This document shows positions 1-7,240 of a stretch of 10,008 nucleotides of DNA, one piece after another. Made by a program: the position numbers and the translations under genes. The notes beneath the pieces were generated by a model that was given only the letters and a program-made list of their open reading frames with translations, was not told where the DNA came from and did no database searches. The first letter of the stretch is position 1; each line of letters starts with the position of its first letter. Source of the DNA: Candidatus Sigynarchaeota archaeon (GTDB lineage Archaea > Asgardarchaeota > Lokiarchaeia > Sigynarchaeales > Sigynarchaeaceae); the NCBI GenBank assembly GCA_030587525.1, contig JAUQYW010000036.1:1-10008 (forward strand). The letters run 5' to 3'.

Positions 1-1
1 G

Positions 2-205
2 CCGAACCAGCGGCCGTATTTCGTCCTGGTACGCCGGTATTACAAGGATGGTGAAAACATCTCGTCGAGGTTCTTTTTCTTGAAAAAAACCATCGCGCGG
101 ATCATCGTGATGAAATACGCGGCCATGTTCTTGTCGTTCCTTTTAAAAATGGCGAAACGTTTCAAGAATGCGGAGTGGATAACGGACAGGTACGAGATCC
201 TTTGA
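2..205 (+). CDS. C-terminal fragment of an unidentified protein
   Basis: Frame 2 is open from the left edge to a TGA at 203-205 and gives the last 67 residues of a gene that begins outside the window. The tail is very basic and aromatic (RPYFVLVRRYYKDG near its start, ending ITDRYEIL) and contains a hydrophobic stretch, RIIVMKYAAMFLSFLLKMA, that could be a membrane-associated helix. I do not recognise the family. It converges on the epimerase gene with only 12 nt between stop codons. A T5 run (207-211) directly after the stop could help termination. The case for coding is the continuous frame with no stop, the abutting convergent stop, and the lack of a better ORF here. Function is unknown. 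Confidence 0.5.
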   Translation, partial: PNQRPYFVLVRRYYKDGENISSRFFFLKKTIARIIVMKYAAMFLSFLLKMAKRFKNAEWITDRYEIL

Positions 206-217
206 GTTTTTCGTGTA

Positions 218-1039
218 TTACAAAATCTTTGCAAGATAATCCGCCGCGGCCTTCGCCACATCCTCGAACGACGGTTTCATGATGGTGTCCACGTTGAAAT
301 ATCCCCAGTACCCGCCTTCGACGAGGGACTTCACGAATCGCTTGAAGTTGAAGCACCCGGGAGCGGGAGCCCGCCGGTTGCAACCTGCGATGTGGACGTG
401 CTTGATGGATTTAGCATTCTCTAACAAGGCGGGAAACAACACATCTTGATCCTCTTCGATGTTCGCGTGGAACGTGTCGATCATGGGAAATATATGTTCG
501 AATCCCCCTTCTTCAATGAAGGCAATTGCTTCCGAGAGCTGGTTGATGGAATCGGTCTCGAACCGGTTGACGGGTTCCAGCAAGACTTGAATCCCGAGGT
601 CATTGGCGATGGAATCAATCGCTTCGAGCGCCTCGATCAAGTTGACGTGCTCATCTTCTCGAGTCTCATTCCACATCCGGTGGCCCCGGATTTGGCCAAC
701 GACCAGCTTCGGAACCCCCACGAGCTCTGTAGCCAACCCGGCAAATGCAGCCAGTTTCTCGACTGCCTTCTGACGAATCTTTTCGTCAGAAGATCCGATT
801 GATAATCCGTATCGCAAATAAATTGTCCCGGTGCCCAATGCCGATACCTTCATCTGGAACGACGTCAAAATCTCGTTGATCTTCTTCACGGGAACTTTTT
901 CCAGCTCCGAGACCCGCGCTTCGATGCCCATGTAACCAAGAGGCTTGAGAAACTTGAGCAAATTATTCAAGTATTGTTGATAATCGCTATAATCGGGATC
1001 CAGGTTACAAGTGATGCTTACTGGGAAATTGAGTTTCAT
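218..1039 (-). CDS. Sugar (phosphate) isomerase/epimerase, TIM-barrel xylose-isomerase-like family
   Basis: The product is 273 residues, the usual length for the AP-endonuclease-2/xylose-isomerase-like TIM-barrel family that includes D-tagatose 3-epimerase and hydroxypyruvate isomerase. These enzymes use a divalent metal to epimerise or isomerise ketoses or small hydroxycarbonyl compounds in the cytosol. Family landmarks are clear: LLEPVNRFET with the metal-ligand Glu at 155, MIDTFHANIEE with Asp188 and His191, and HVHIAGCNRR with His214/His216 and a nearby arginine. The last metal ligand of characterised epimerases is a Glu in a segment such as VMEPF; here the equivalent position reads NVDTIM, so Asp251 replaces Glu. 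The start is ATG 1037-1039, with a TATA-like element about 30 bp upstream. It lies 44 nt downstream of the MFS transporter gene on the same strand, so the two may act on the same substrate. The substrate cannot be read from sequence. Confidence 0.85.
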   Translation of the reverse strand: MKLNFPVSITCNLDPDYSDYQQYLNNLLKFLKPLGYMGIEARVSELEKVPVKKINEILTSFQMKVSALGTGTIYLRYGLSIGSSDEKIRQKAVEKLAAFAGLATELVGVPKLVVGQIRGHRMWNETREDEHVNLIEALEAIDSIANDLGIQVLLEPVNRFETDSINQLSEAIAFIEEGGFEHIFPMIDTFHANIEEDQDVLFPALLENAKSIKHVHIAGCNRRAPAPGCFNFKRFVKSLVEGGYWGYFNVDTIMKPSFEDVAKAAADYLAKIL

Positions 1040-1065
1040 TATGAAAGAAAAATAGATTTAAAAAG

Positions 1066-1073
1066 TATTTATA
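1066..1073 (-). promoter_or_regulatory. TATA-like box before the epimerase gene
   Basis: On the minus strand the sequence reads CTATAAATAC, centred about 30 bp before the ATG at 1039. That spacing fits an archaeal promoter giving a leaderless or very short-leader transcript. It sits in the 44-nt gap after the MFS gene, so the epimerase could be transcribed on its own as well as by read-through. The AT-richness of the whole gap (1040-1083) is a caveat. Confidence 0.4.
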
Positions 1074-1083
1074 GCTAAATCCT

Positions 1084-2550
1084 TCATGCAGCCGGTTTTT
1101 CATCCCGGTTTGCCTTGGAGGTGGCCGCGCGTTCTGCGAGAATGGTCCTAACTTCCATATAATCATGCTCGACGTGCCGGCAAGCATACCAGTAACAAAT
1201 TCCGGTGGGAATGAAAAACAGCTGGACCACGACGAGGCTCCATAGGTAATTCCACGGGTTTGGATAATACACGAGAAATGCCGTGGAAATCACGGGAAGC
1301 ACGATGCTGCCGATGCCTCGTCCAATTCCGTTAACCAGGTTTCCTAATCCAAAGACCGTCCCGCGATGTTCAGGCAAATTCACGTCGCCAATCAAAGCAA
1401 ACCAGTTTGGTGAACTCGCATTCATAAATGCCGCAGCCGCGATCGAGCACCAGAACATAAGCGCAAATAACGGATTTACAACCAGTTGGTTCAATAACGC
1501 CCCGATCAAAGGAAAGGTGCCAGTAACGCCAACGATCGCGGATAAGTCGAATGGAACGAGTAACATGACCATGAATAACGGGATACCGGCGAGCGCCGTG
1601 ACCGCGGAAATCAAGGGACGAGCTTTCAGCGTTTTTTTTTGCAACCGGTCGCCCAGCGCGCCGAAAAGGATACTAAAAATCCCGCCGATTCCAAACAAGC
1701 CAGCTATGATGTTCCCAACAAGGCCCCCCGAACTTTGAGGTAAGCCTTGATCAACAACTTTCTGCGTGAACACGAATGGGAGCCACGTGAGGGACCCCCA
1801 AACCACTTGTGCTGTCAATCCTTGGAGCATGAGTGCAAGGTTTGTTCGTTTTCGTAGGATAAAGCCAAGATCAGCACGTTTTATCTTGTAATCGTAATCG
1901 GTATTCTTCAGCTCGCTTTCCGTTGCACCCCGCTTTGGATCTAGGGTGAAGAAATAGAGCCCGATCATAATAAAACCAATAATCGAGAAGGAAAAGAACG
2001 GCCACCACCATTGGGACGGCTCCTTGACGATCACTGCGGCCAATCCTTTACCCAATATTGTACCGACACCCTGGCTTAAACCCCAGAAGCTCAACGCCAG
2101 TCCTCGCCGTTCCGGTGAAACAAAATCAACGATAACTGAAAATCCGACGCTAGCGATGCAAGCTAAGCCGACACCCGCAAAGCATTGGACGATCAACCAT
2201 GAAATGATGTTGAAAACCAGGGGCGTGAAGGCAAGAGACGCGCTCCAGATTGCAGTACCGATAAGCAGCAATCGTTTCCGATTACCCTTGTCGCCGAGAT
2301 AACCCCAGTAGAGAGCTAATCCTGCCACGATCCAGATGAGCAATGAATTCACAAAACCGAGATAGATCTCCATTTCTGCTAGCTTTTCCGGTGTAATGGG
2401 CGCGGATACGAACGCTGGCTTCATAAAATAGTACACGGACGAGGCCATATCGAGCACGCTGTTGTCGATGGACGCGAGAATGATGAACACGACGATCGTG
2501 AATACCCGCAAGAAATCGGCTTTACTAAATTCTTTTTTCATCAAGAGCAT
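1084..2550 (-). CDS. Major facilitator superfamily (MFS) transporter
   Basis: This is a 488-residue polytopic membrane protein with about 12 hydrophobic helices. The MFS signature A in loop 2-3 is GYLGDKGNRKR (residues 83-93), with its half-repeat counterpart GALGDRLQKK at 297-306. The loop motif PE-x-RG also appears twice, as SPERRG (145-150) and PEHRG (393-397), as expected for the two-fold repeat of this fold. A long hydrophilic loop (about 203-230) links the two halves, and the C-terminal tail is charged. MFS proteins move small solutes by uniport, symport or antiport. The substrate is not evident, but the sugar epimerase directly downstream makes a sugar, polyol or small organic acid plausible. 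The start at ATG 2550 is the most upstream in frame; a second ATG three codons later (2541) is equally possible, since neither has a clear ribosome binding site. Confidence 0.88.
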   Translation of the reverse strand: MLLMKKEFSKADFLRVFTIVVFIILASIDNSVLDMASSVYYFMKPAFVSAPITPEKLAEMEIYLGFVNSLLIWIVAGLALYWGYLGDKGNRKRLLLIGTAIWSASLAFTPLVFNIISWLIVQCFAGVGLACIASVGFSVIVDFVSPERRGLALSFWGLSQGVGTILGKGLAAVIVKEPSQWWWPFFSFSIIGFIMIGLYFFTLDPKRGATESELKNTDYDYKIKRADLGFILRKRTNLALMLQGLTAQVVWGSLTWLPFVFTQKVVDQGLPQSSGGLVGNIIAGLFGIGGIFSILFGALGDRLQKKTLKARPLISAVTALAGIPLFMVMLLVPFDLSAIVGVTGTFPLIGALLNQLVVNPLFALMFWCSIAAAAFMNASSPNWFALIGDVNLPEHRGTVFGLGNLVNGIGRGIGSIVLPVISTAFLVYYPNPWNYLWSLVVVQLFFIPTGICYWYACRHVEHDYMEVRTILAERAATSKANRDEKPAA

Positions 2551-2590
2551 CTCGAAAAAGTCGTTGTCAGTCTACTTTGGCTTGGATATC

Positions 2591-2600
2591 AATAATTATT
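2591..2600. promoter_or_regulatory. Shared AT-rich palindrome in the divergent promoter region
   Basis: AATAATTATT is a perfect palindrome in the 81-bp gap between the divergent MFS gene (start 2550) and the small membrane protein gene (start 2632). Its centre is about 45 bp from the first start and about 37 bp from the second. If used as a TATA element in both directions it would give leaders of about 20 and 10 nt. A second AT-rich stretch, ATTAAATAG (2612-2620), is too close to ATG 2632 to act as its TATA box. This is an inference from position and composition only. Confidence 0.3.
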
Positions 2601-2631
2601 TCACTCCAATCATTAAATAGTTTAGATCTCC

Positions 2632-3144
2632 ATGGAAGCAATAACGCATTTCTTCAGCGGTATCTTCGTGATGGCGATTCTCCAGCACTTCATTCCGACC
2701 ACGTGGCTCGTGCTGGTGTTGCTCGTGCCATTGGGAATATTGCTGCACTTTTTCATCGATGCCATCGTGTTTATCACCTTCCACACGCGGACCCCACGAC
2801 TGAACGACAAGATCTGGGTGGCCTGGCACGGCGTCATAATAATCGGTTCGGTCCTCGTCGCGATCTACTTCACGTTTTTTATGCCTTATCTTTGGGCACT
2901 TATCGTGTCAAATATTCCCGACCTTTACGACTGGGTGATAATGAGGACTGCTTTCGCGATAAAGAAACGGAAATTATCAACGAATCCAGATCTGCTGCCA
3001 CATTATTTTATGCATTACTGGATCGGGCGTTTACGTGCCAAGTGCTTTTCGCGATTACCCGATTGGACCGAGAAGCATCGAGGTATCATCACGGAATTGG
3101 TCATCTGGACGGTTTGCTTCATCGTGTGGATCGCCGTGGCTTGA
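2632..3144 (+). CDS. Small polytopic membrane protein with conserved-looking His/Asp residues
   Basis: The product is 170 residues with about four hydrophobic segments (roughly 8-20, 24-48, 64-92, 151-169), so it is an integral membrane protein. Polar residues in and near the membrane are striking: His6, His19, HFFID (His39, Asp43), His51, His66, PDLYDW (Asp97, Asp100), HYFMH (His124, His128) and HRGIITE (His149). Spaced His and Asp with PDxxD and HRG motifs recall the YdjM/DUF457-type membrane-bound metal-dependent hydrolases. However, the motif order differs and the match is weak, so a metal site is only a suggestion. ATG 2632 opens the frame with a hydrophobic N-terminus. A longer overlapping reading frame (2577-3170) has Arg/His-rich composition typical of a shadow frame. 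The gene heads a + strand cluster ending in a radical SAM protein. Confidence 0.72.
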   Translation: MEAITHFFSGIFVMAILQHFIPTTWLVLVLLVPLGILLHFFIDAIVFITFHTRTPRLNDKIWVAWHGVIIIGSVLVAIYFTFFMPYLWALIVSNIPDLYDWVIMRTAFAIKKRKLSTNPDLLPHYFMHYWIGRLRAKCFSRLPDWTEKHRGIITELVIWTVCFIVWIAVA

Positions 3145-3173
3145 ACCGTCCACGTGCTCTCGTTGACTAACAC

Positions 3174-3181
3174 CTTTATTT
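3174..3181 (+). promoter_or_regulatory. Possible TATA-like element before the eight-helix membrane protein gene
   Basis: CTTTATTT lies about 34 bp before the GTG at 3212, inside the 67-nt gap after the preceding gene. Its position fits an archaeal TATA box, but the match is imperfect. The gene could equally be read through from upstream. Confidence 0.25.
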
Positions 3182-3211
3182 GGTAACACGGAGTATCACA
3201 TGTAGAGCCAC

Positions 3212-4045
3212 GTGCAGGTGGTAGTTGCGAGCAACGTGCATCGAACTTTGCGGGGTTTTTACCCGCCGCGAAATCCGGGGCAGCGATTGGCATGGGAAAT
3301 CGTGTTCTTGATCCCCATCATCGTTGCCGTTGCATTGTTCGGTAGTTTTGCGGCGATTGATGTCCTTTACACGGGTATCCTTTCGATCATTTTCGCGGTG
3401 AACATCGTGCTGCGATTCAAGTTCGTCAACGACCGGGGAGATTGGATCTTTTTCCTAATCGGCATCGCGGGTGGCGGTGGAAACGACTTGCTGTCGATGA
3501 TCCGAGGCGTCTATGACTACACATCGCTCACATACCTGCCTTTCTTGAATGATTTGATGCCGGTGTGGATGATATGTTTTTGGGGGCAAGTTTTCTTGCT
3601 TTTCAGGAAGATATTCAATTTTCCGTTGTTTTCCGGCGAAGAATTCAAGAAAAATAACCGGTTTCTGAAGGGTTGGGTGCATCCCAAGTTGCTCGTTGAT
3701 ATCGGGTTAATCGTGCTCCTCAGGACCGTCATCTACACGACCTATAACTGGGACGCGTGGATTCCAGCCCTTATCTACGGCGTTACCGTCATCGCGCGAT
3801 TCGTCGTGTTCCGACCCAGAAAAAACGAGTGGTGCATCATTGCCATCTTGCCCTACGCCTTCATCTTCGAGGGCTTGATGGTGTCATTCGGTCTTTACGT
3901 GTATTACAATCCCGCCTTCATGGGCCTGCCATTATGGCTCATGATCTGGTGGATGTTCCTCGTGCCGATTTTCATCAAGGAAGTGTTTGACATGGTCGAG
4001 TATGTATTGAAGCAAAAAGGCGCAAAATCGGAGGGTGCACCATGA
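3212..4045 (+). CDS. Polytopic membrane protein of unknown function, coupled to a radical SAM gene
   Basis: The product is 277 residues with about eight hydrophobic helices (roughly 28-47, 50-68, 77-92, 113-131, 158-178, 182-201, 206-227, 238-256) and a charged C-terminal tail. I do not recognise the family. Notable segments are GGGGNDLLSMIRGVYDYT (87-104), where polar residues sit between helices, and GLPLWLMIWWMFLVPIF (238-254), a Pro/Trp-rich last helix. A stop codon at 3203-3205 limits the start. No ATG lies near the N-terminus, so the start is GTG, at 3212 or two codons later at 3218. The stop overlaps the next gene's ATG by four bases (ATGA), so translation of this membrane protein and the radical SAM protein is probably coupled. 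The two may work together at the membrane, for example one presenting or binding a lipid-linked substrate; that role is inferred. Confidence 0.75.
   Translation: MQVVVASNVHRTLRGFYPPRNPGQRLAWEIVFLIPIIVAVALFGSFAAIDVLYTGILSIIFAVNIVLRFKFVNDRGDWIFFLIGIAGGGGNDLLSMIRGVYDYTSLTYLPFLNDLMPVWMICFWGQVFLLFRKIFNFPLFSGEEFKKNNRFLKGWVHPKLLVDIGLIVLLRTVIYTTYNWDAWIPALIYGVTVIARFVVFRPRKNEWCIIAILPYAFIFEGLMVSFGLYVYYNPAFMGLPLWLMIWWMFLVPIFIKEVFDMVEYVLKQKGAKSEGAP
4030..4037 (+). promoter_or_regulatory. Strong ribosome binding site for the radical SAM gene
   Basis: GGAGGGTG lies within the end of the upstream membrane-protein gene, seven bases from GGAGG to the ATG at 4042. It matches the archaeal anti-Shine-Dalgarno well and favours the overlapping ATG at 4042 over the adjacent ATG at 4045, although either would work. 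Confidence 0.6.
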
Positions 4046-5313
4046 TGTCGCAAAAAGTTCGGGATCTGGTTCGCTTGCCATTCAAGTATTACGAGCCAAA
4101 ACCCGGCCATCCTGACTGGGCAGCAATCAACAAGGACGCCGTTCGATTAGCCATCCAGATCCTGAAAAACCAGGAGCCATTTTCCCCGGGACGCAAAATG
4201 TATCGGTCGACCAAGCGAGTGCTCGCAATTCTCAAGACCATGCGTAATTTTTTCAGGAATAAGATTCGAATGGCGAAAAGCAATCACAATTTCATCCCGC
4301 TTTTCTATATCTGGACAATGACTAACGCTTGTAATTTTACGTGTAGTTTTTGCAGCAATCATCGTGGTGGGAAGTATCCCTTGCTTTTCCAGAAGGGCGA
4401 GACGAGGAACTTGTCCACGGCGCAAGGAAAGCAATTGCTCGGGATCATGAAGGATGCTTCCGCGATCTACTTTTGCGGCGGCGAGCCGACCATCCGGAGG
4501 GATCTACCCGAGCTGCTCGATTATTCCAGCAAGCTGCGCATCGCGATGTTTAATATGATCAATACTAATGGCAGCCTCATCGGGGACCTCTTGTTGAAAC
4601 CCAGGTACCGCAAGTTCCTTTCCGAGATGGACGTTATCATCGTGTCGCTCGATGCCATGGAACTTACCAAGCTCGCGGCGATCTGCAAAACGAGCGAAAG
4701 CGTGGCGAGGAAAGTCATACGTAATATCCTCGCCTTGCGCATCTTGAAACATTTTTTCCCGTTCAAGCTATCGATCAACATCGTCGTCGGCCAAAAAAAC
4801 TTCCACGACGCTTTTGATGTCCTCGATTGGTGCAACGACTTAGGTTTGACCTTTGCAGCAGTTGCAGAGAACATCGTAGACAAGGCAGACCAAGGATTGC
4901 TCGCGAACCCGGAGTACCAGCAACTCGTCGACAAGATACTTTCACGAGCCGAGCAAGGATATCCGATGATTGCTTCCAAGTACATGCTCGATCGGCTCTT
5001 GAGAGCCAAGTTCACGTCGTGCTTCCCACGCGTCTTCGACCACATCGACCACGACGGGACGCTCTTTTGGCCTTGTAAGACCTATCCGCAAGCGATCAAG
5101 GTCGACGTGCTCAAGCACAAGAACGTTGCCGGGGTTCACGCGGAGGCCGCGAAGATGATAAATCCGGCGTTTTTTCACGGCAAAGGGCCGGGGAAGTGCA
5201 ACGGGGAATGCACGTGGATGCAAGACTGCGTGACCGATTTTTACGCGGGTGGCCTCATCCACGGCCTCTTCGATGGAAAACTTCTAAAGGAGATCCGAGG
5301 GCTGCTCCAATGA
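4042..5313 (+). CDS. Radical SAM protein with C-terminal SPASM-like cysteine cluster
   Basis: This 423-residue protein has the radical SAM signature CNFTCSFC (C97-x3-C101-x2-C104), which binds a 4Fe-4S cluster and S-adenosylmethionine to make a 5'-deoxyadenosyl radical. The GGEP motif follows at 146-149 in YFCGGEPTIRRDL. An extra N-terminal region of about 85 residues precedes the core. The C-terminal part carries more cysteines: C327, C345 (with Gly339 between), and C386-x3-C390-x5-C396 in CNGECTWMQDC. This resembles a SPASM/twitch domain that binds one or two auxiliary Fe-S clusters, though the spacing is not the textbook one. There is no B12-binding domain. Enzymes of this shape modify peptides, cofactors or lipids; HpnH-, MoaA- and PqqE-like proteins share the layout. 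Coupling to a membrane protein gene suggests a membrane-associated substrate, but the reaction cannot be assigned. The gene converges on a flippase gene with 12 nt between stops. Confidence 0.9.
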   Translation: MMSQKVRDLVRLPFKYYEPKPGHPDWAAINKDAVRLAIQILKNQEPFSPGRKMYRSTKRVLAILKTMRNFFRNKIRMAKSNHNFIPLFYIWTMTNACNFTCSFCSNHRGGKYPLLFQKGETRNLSTAQGKQLLGIMKDASAIYFCGGEPTIRRDLPELLDYSSKLRIAMFNMINTNGSLIGDLLLKPRYRKFLSEMDVIIVSLDAMELTKLAAICKTSESVARKVIRNILALRILKHFFPFKLSINIVVGQKNFHDAFDVLDWCNDLGLTFAAVAENIVDKADQGLLANPEYQQLVDKILSRAEQGYPMIASKYMLDRLLRAKFTSCFPRVFDHIDHDGTLFWPCKTYPQAIKVDVLKHKNVAGVHAEAAKMINPAFFHGKGPGKCNGECTWMQDCVTDFYAGGLIHGLFDGKLLKEIRGLLQ

Positions 5314-5325
5314 CTTGCACGCGAT

Positions 5326-7209
5326 TCAATGCCCGGATTGTTCCTTGACATTTTTCAAGTCTTGTGCTCGCTTGGTTTCCTCGAGTTCCCCGGCTTCCTT
5401 CACAGCGAGCTCCGCGCCCTTGACCGGAAACCGGTTCCGCAAGGGACTCTTCATGTAAAAAAACCGCGCGGTCTTGAACATCCAGTTGACAAGCCATTTC
5501 GAGGGCCCGGATAGCTCGATCGTTCGTTGAAACGAATCCAGGCTGTATTGATCCCACGCGCCGAAGATGCCCATGAGCGGGCAGACGAGGAGGGCTGGCC
5601 ACAAGAAAAGCACCATTGCGATCGTGATCACAGCAAACGGGATCGAACCAAGGAGAGCTGCACCTAGGGGGAAGATGACCCCGCCATAAAAGTAGCAAAA
5701 AACCCCGTAAATGCCCAGGGGAATCAAGGGCAGGAAGAAGACTTGCACGGCGAAATCTCGAACCCGTATCGGCAAGATCTTCTTGTGGAGAATGATCCAG
5801 TTGATGCACAAGAAGGTGATTTGTATGGGGATGTCTTTCATTATGAAAATCGTGATGTTTAGGTCGATGTTGACCACGTAAATCAAGAACATGTACCACA
5901 AGAATGAAACTGTTGAACCCAGGAGGCTTATGCCTTGGTCGTACCCCGGGTGGTTGACTTGCGTGAACGAAACGGGTTTCTCGAACACATTGATCAGCTC
6001 GGGGATCGCCAGCAATGGAATCAAACCGAGTGCCGGTATCCAGTTTTTACCGAATACTTCGAGCATAGATCCAAGCGCGATGGGGATCATGATGACGATC
6101 GTGATCGCGAGATACAATGTCAAGAAAAATCGCCACTTGAGCTCTTGCGTTATGTAGAAATGAGACAAGTTTTTCTTCCCGTTGTTATACGATTCCGCGA
6201 CGCTGTAATCCGTGTTGCTCTTGATCGTGCCGGGCGTATCGATCAGCGTCGTGAAATTTTTTGCAAGGCTTATGAGCCCCATCCAGGCGGCGTATTGCGG
6301 CAAGATCGAGAACGTGACAAGGAATGAAAAGAACCCGAGCATGTTCCCGTAGATACCCGCGGGCATGGTCTTGAGTCCATAGATCAGGGATTCCTTGGCT
6401 ATGGCTCGGGTGAAGGTGGGCCGCAAGCAGCTCCCGATCGAGAGGCCGATGTCCTTGAGCACCTTGTCGAATAACCGTGCCGCGAGGATGAAAGCGAGGA
6501 AGTCATCGATGTAGAGGCCGAGCACGAGGCCAACGCTCATGCCGATGAGCTCGCCGACGGCAGGATTCGAAACGCCCCACCAACGACCGAGCATTATGAA
6601 AATTATTTGCGTGCAGAACTGGAATATGTCCTGGAAAACTTTGACCGTGATGTACTTGCCATAATGCTGGAAGGACTTCAAGACACCATCCAATACTGCA
6701 AGCATACCGGGAAACTGAATCGTGGAGTAAACGAGAAATATCCAGGCGAGGTGAGCGGTCGTGAGGTGAGGCATCCAGAACAAAACAAAAAGGGAAATTG
6801 CTGTCACCTGAGTTAATCCAGTAAACATCTGGAACCAGACAAAGAATGAGATGTATTGCAAGGCTTTCCTCGGGTTTTTCACGCGATATTCCGGTACAAA
6901 CCGCCCGAGCGCGGCACCAGTTCCCGCATCGAATAGGAGAAACATTAGGCCATACATACTCTTGGCAACCTCGTAGTACCCGGTGGCATCAGGATAGGGG
7001 AGGAGGGAGGGGATGAGCATGCCGCTCACGAAAATGAATAAAACGGCCAAAAATAAAGCGGGCAAGTAGTTAATAAACCAACCACCTATGGCGCGGTGAA
7101 AACCTATCTTTTCCCACCCCGTGATGTAGTTCCCGTGTGCATCTATTGCATTCGTGCCTTTTTGAAGGACAATATCAGAGCTTTCTGCTGCGGGCATGGT
7201 ACCATCCAT
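5326..7209 (-). CDS. MOP-type (polysaccharide/lipid) flippase-like membrane protein, paralogue 1
   Basis: This is a large integral membrane protein with 12 or more helices, in the style of the MOP/Wzx polysaccharide exporters that flip lipid-linked sugars across the membrane. It aligns without large gaps to the neighbouring 607-residue protein from the motif DAHGNYITGWEKIGFHRA to the C-terminus, with well over half the residues identical by eye. Shared landmarks include GRFVPEYR after helix 2, SCLRPTFTR, DTPGTI, FEKPVSFTQ and NHPGYDQ. A charged tail of about 70 residues follows the last helix. The frame is open up to 7308, but the extra N-terminal part lies in a repeat that is non-coding ahead of the paralogue. 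The start is therefore placed at ATG 7209 (MDGTMPAAESS, about 627 residues); ATG 7197 is also possible. Substrate is unknown. Confidence 0.82.
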   Translation of the reverse strand: MDGTMPAAESSDIVLQKGTNAIDAHGNYITGWEKIGFHRAIGGWFINYLPALFLAVLFIFVSGMLIPSLLPYPDATGYYEVAKSMYGLMFLLFDAGTGAALGRFVPEYRVKNPRKALQYISFFVWFQMFTGLTQVTAISLFVLFWMPHLTTAHLAWIFLVYSTIQFPGMLAVLDGVLKSFQHYGKYITVKVFQDIFQFCTQIIFIMLGRWWGVSNPAVGELIGMSVGLVLGLYIDDFLAFILAARLFDKVLKDIGLSIGSCLRPTFTRAIAKESLIYGLKTMPAGIYGNMLGFFSFLVTFSILPQYAAWMGLISLAKNFTTLIDTPGTIKSNTDYSVAESYNNGKKNLSHFYITQELKWRFFLTLYLAITIVIMIPIALGSMLEVFGKNWIPALGLIPLLAIPELINVFEKPVSFTQVNHPGYDQGISLLGSTVSFLWYMFLIYVVNIDLNITIFIMKDIPIQITFLCINWIILHKKILPIRVRDFAVQVFFLPLIPLGIYGVFCYFYGGVIFPLGAALLGSIPFAVITIAMVLFLWPALLVCPLMGIFGAWDQYSLDSFQRTIELSGPSKWLVNWMFKTARFFYMKSPLRNRFPVKGAELAVKEAGELEETKRAQDLKNVKEQSGH

Positions 7210-7240
7210 TTTTTCTTGGTCCCTACTTCTCTTAGATGGG

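Noticed and set aside
206..217. Identical 12-nt gaps between both convergent stop pairs (206-217 and 5314-5325)
   Set aside because: The gap sequences are unrelated, so equal length is most likely chance in a compact genome.
446..802. A 118-residue + strand ORF within the epimerase gene
   Set aside because: It is antisense to a clear enzyme with family motifs and has no recognisable features of its own.
1627..1643. A-rich or T-rich homopolymer runs inside the MFS and other genes
   Set aside because: They code for Lys/Phe-rich segments in intact frames and show no frameshift.
2577..3170. A 197-residue + strand ORF longer than the chosen 170-residue gene
   Set aside because: It lies in another frame of the same region. 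Its product is rich in Arg, His and Asp with no domain, while the chosen frame gives a coherent membrane protein with hydrophobic helices.
3150..3215. Two CCACGTGC copies 58 bp apart flanking the gap before the eight-helix protein gene
   Set aside because: CACGTG is short and also occurs in coding sequence nearby, and the second copy overlaps the start codon. No further evidence for an operator.
5255..5899. A 214-residue minus strand ORF overlapping the flippase C-terminus
   Set aside because: It is a shadow frame of the flippase gene, Arg/His/Pro-rich, and overlaps the end of the radical SAM gene.
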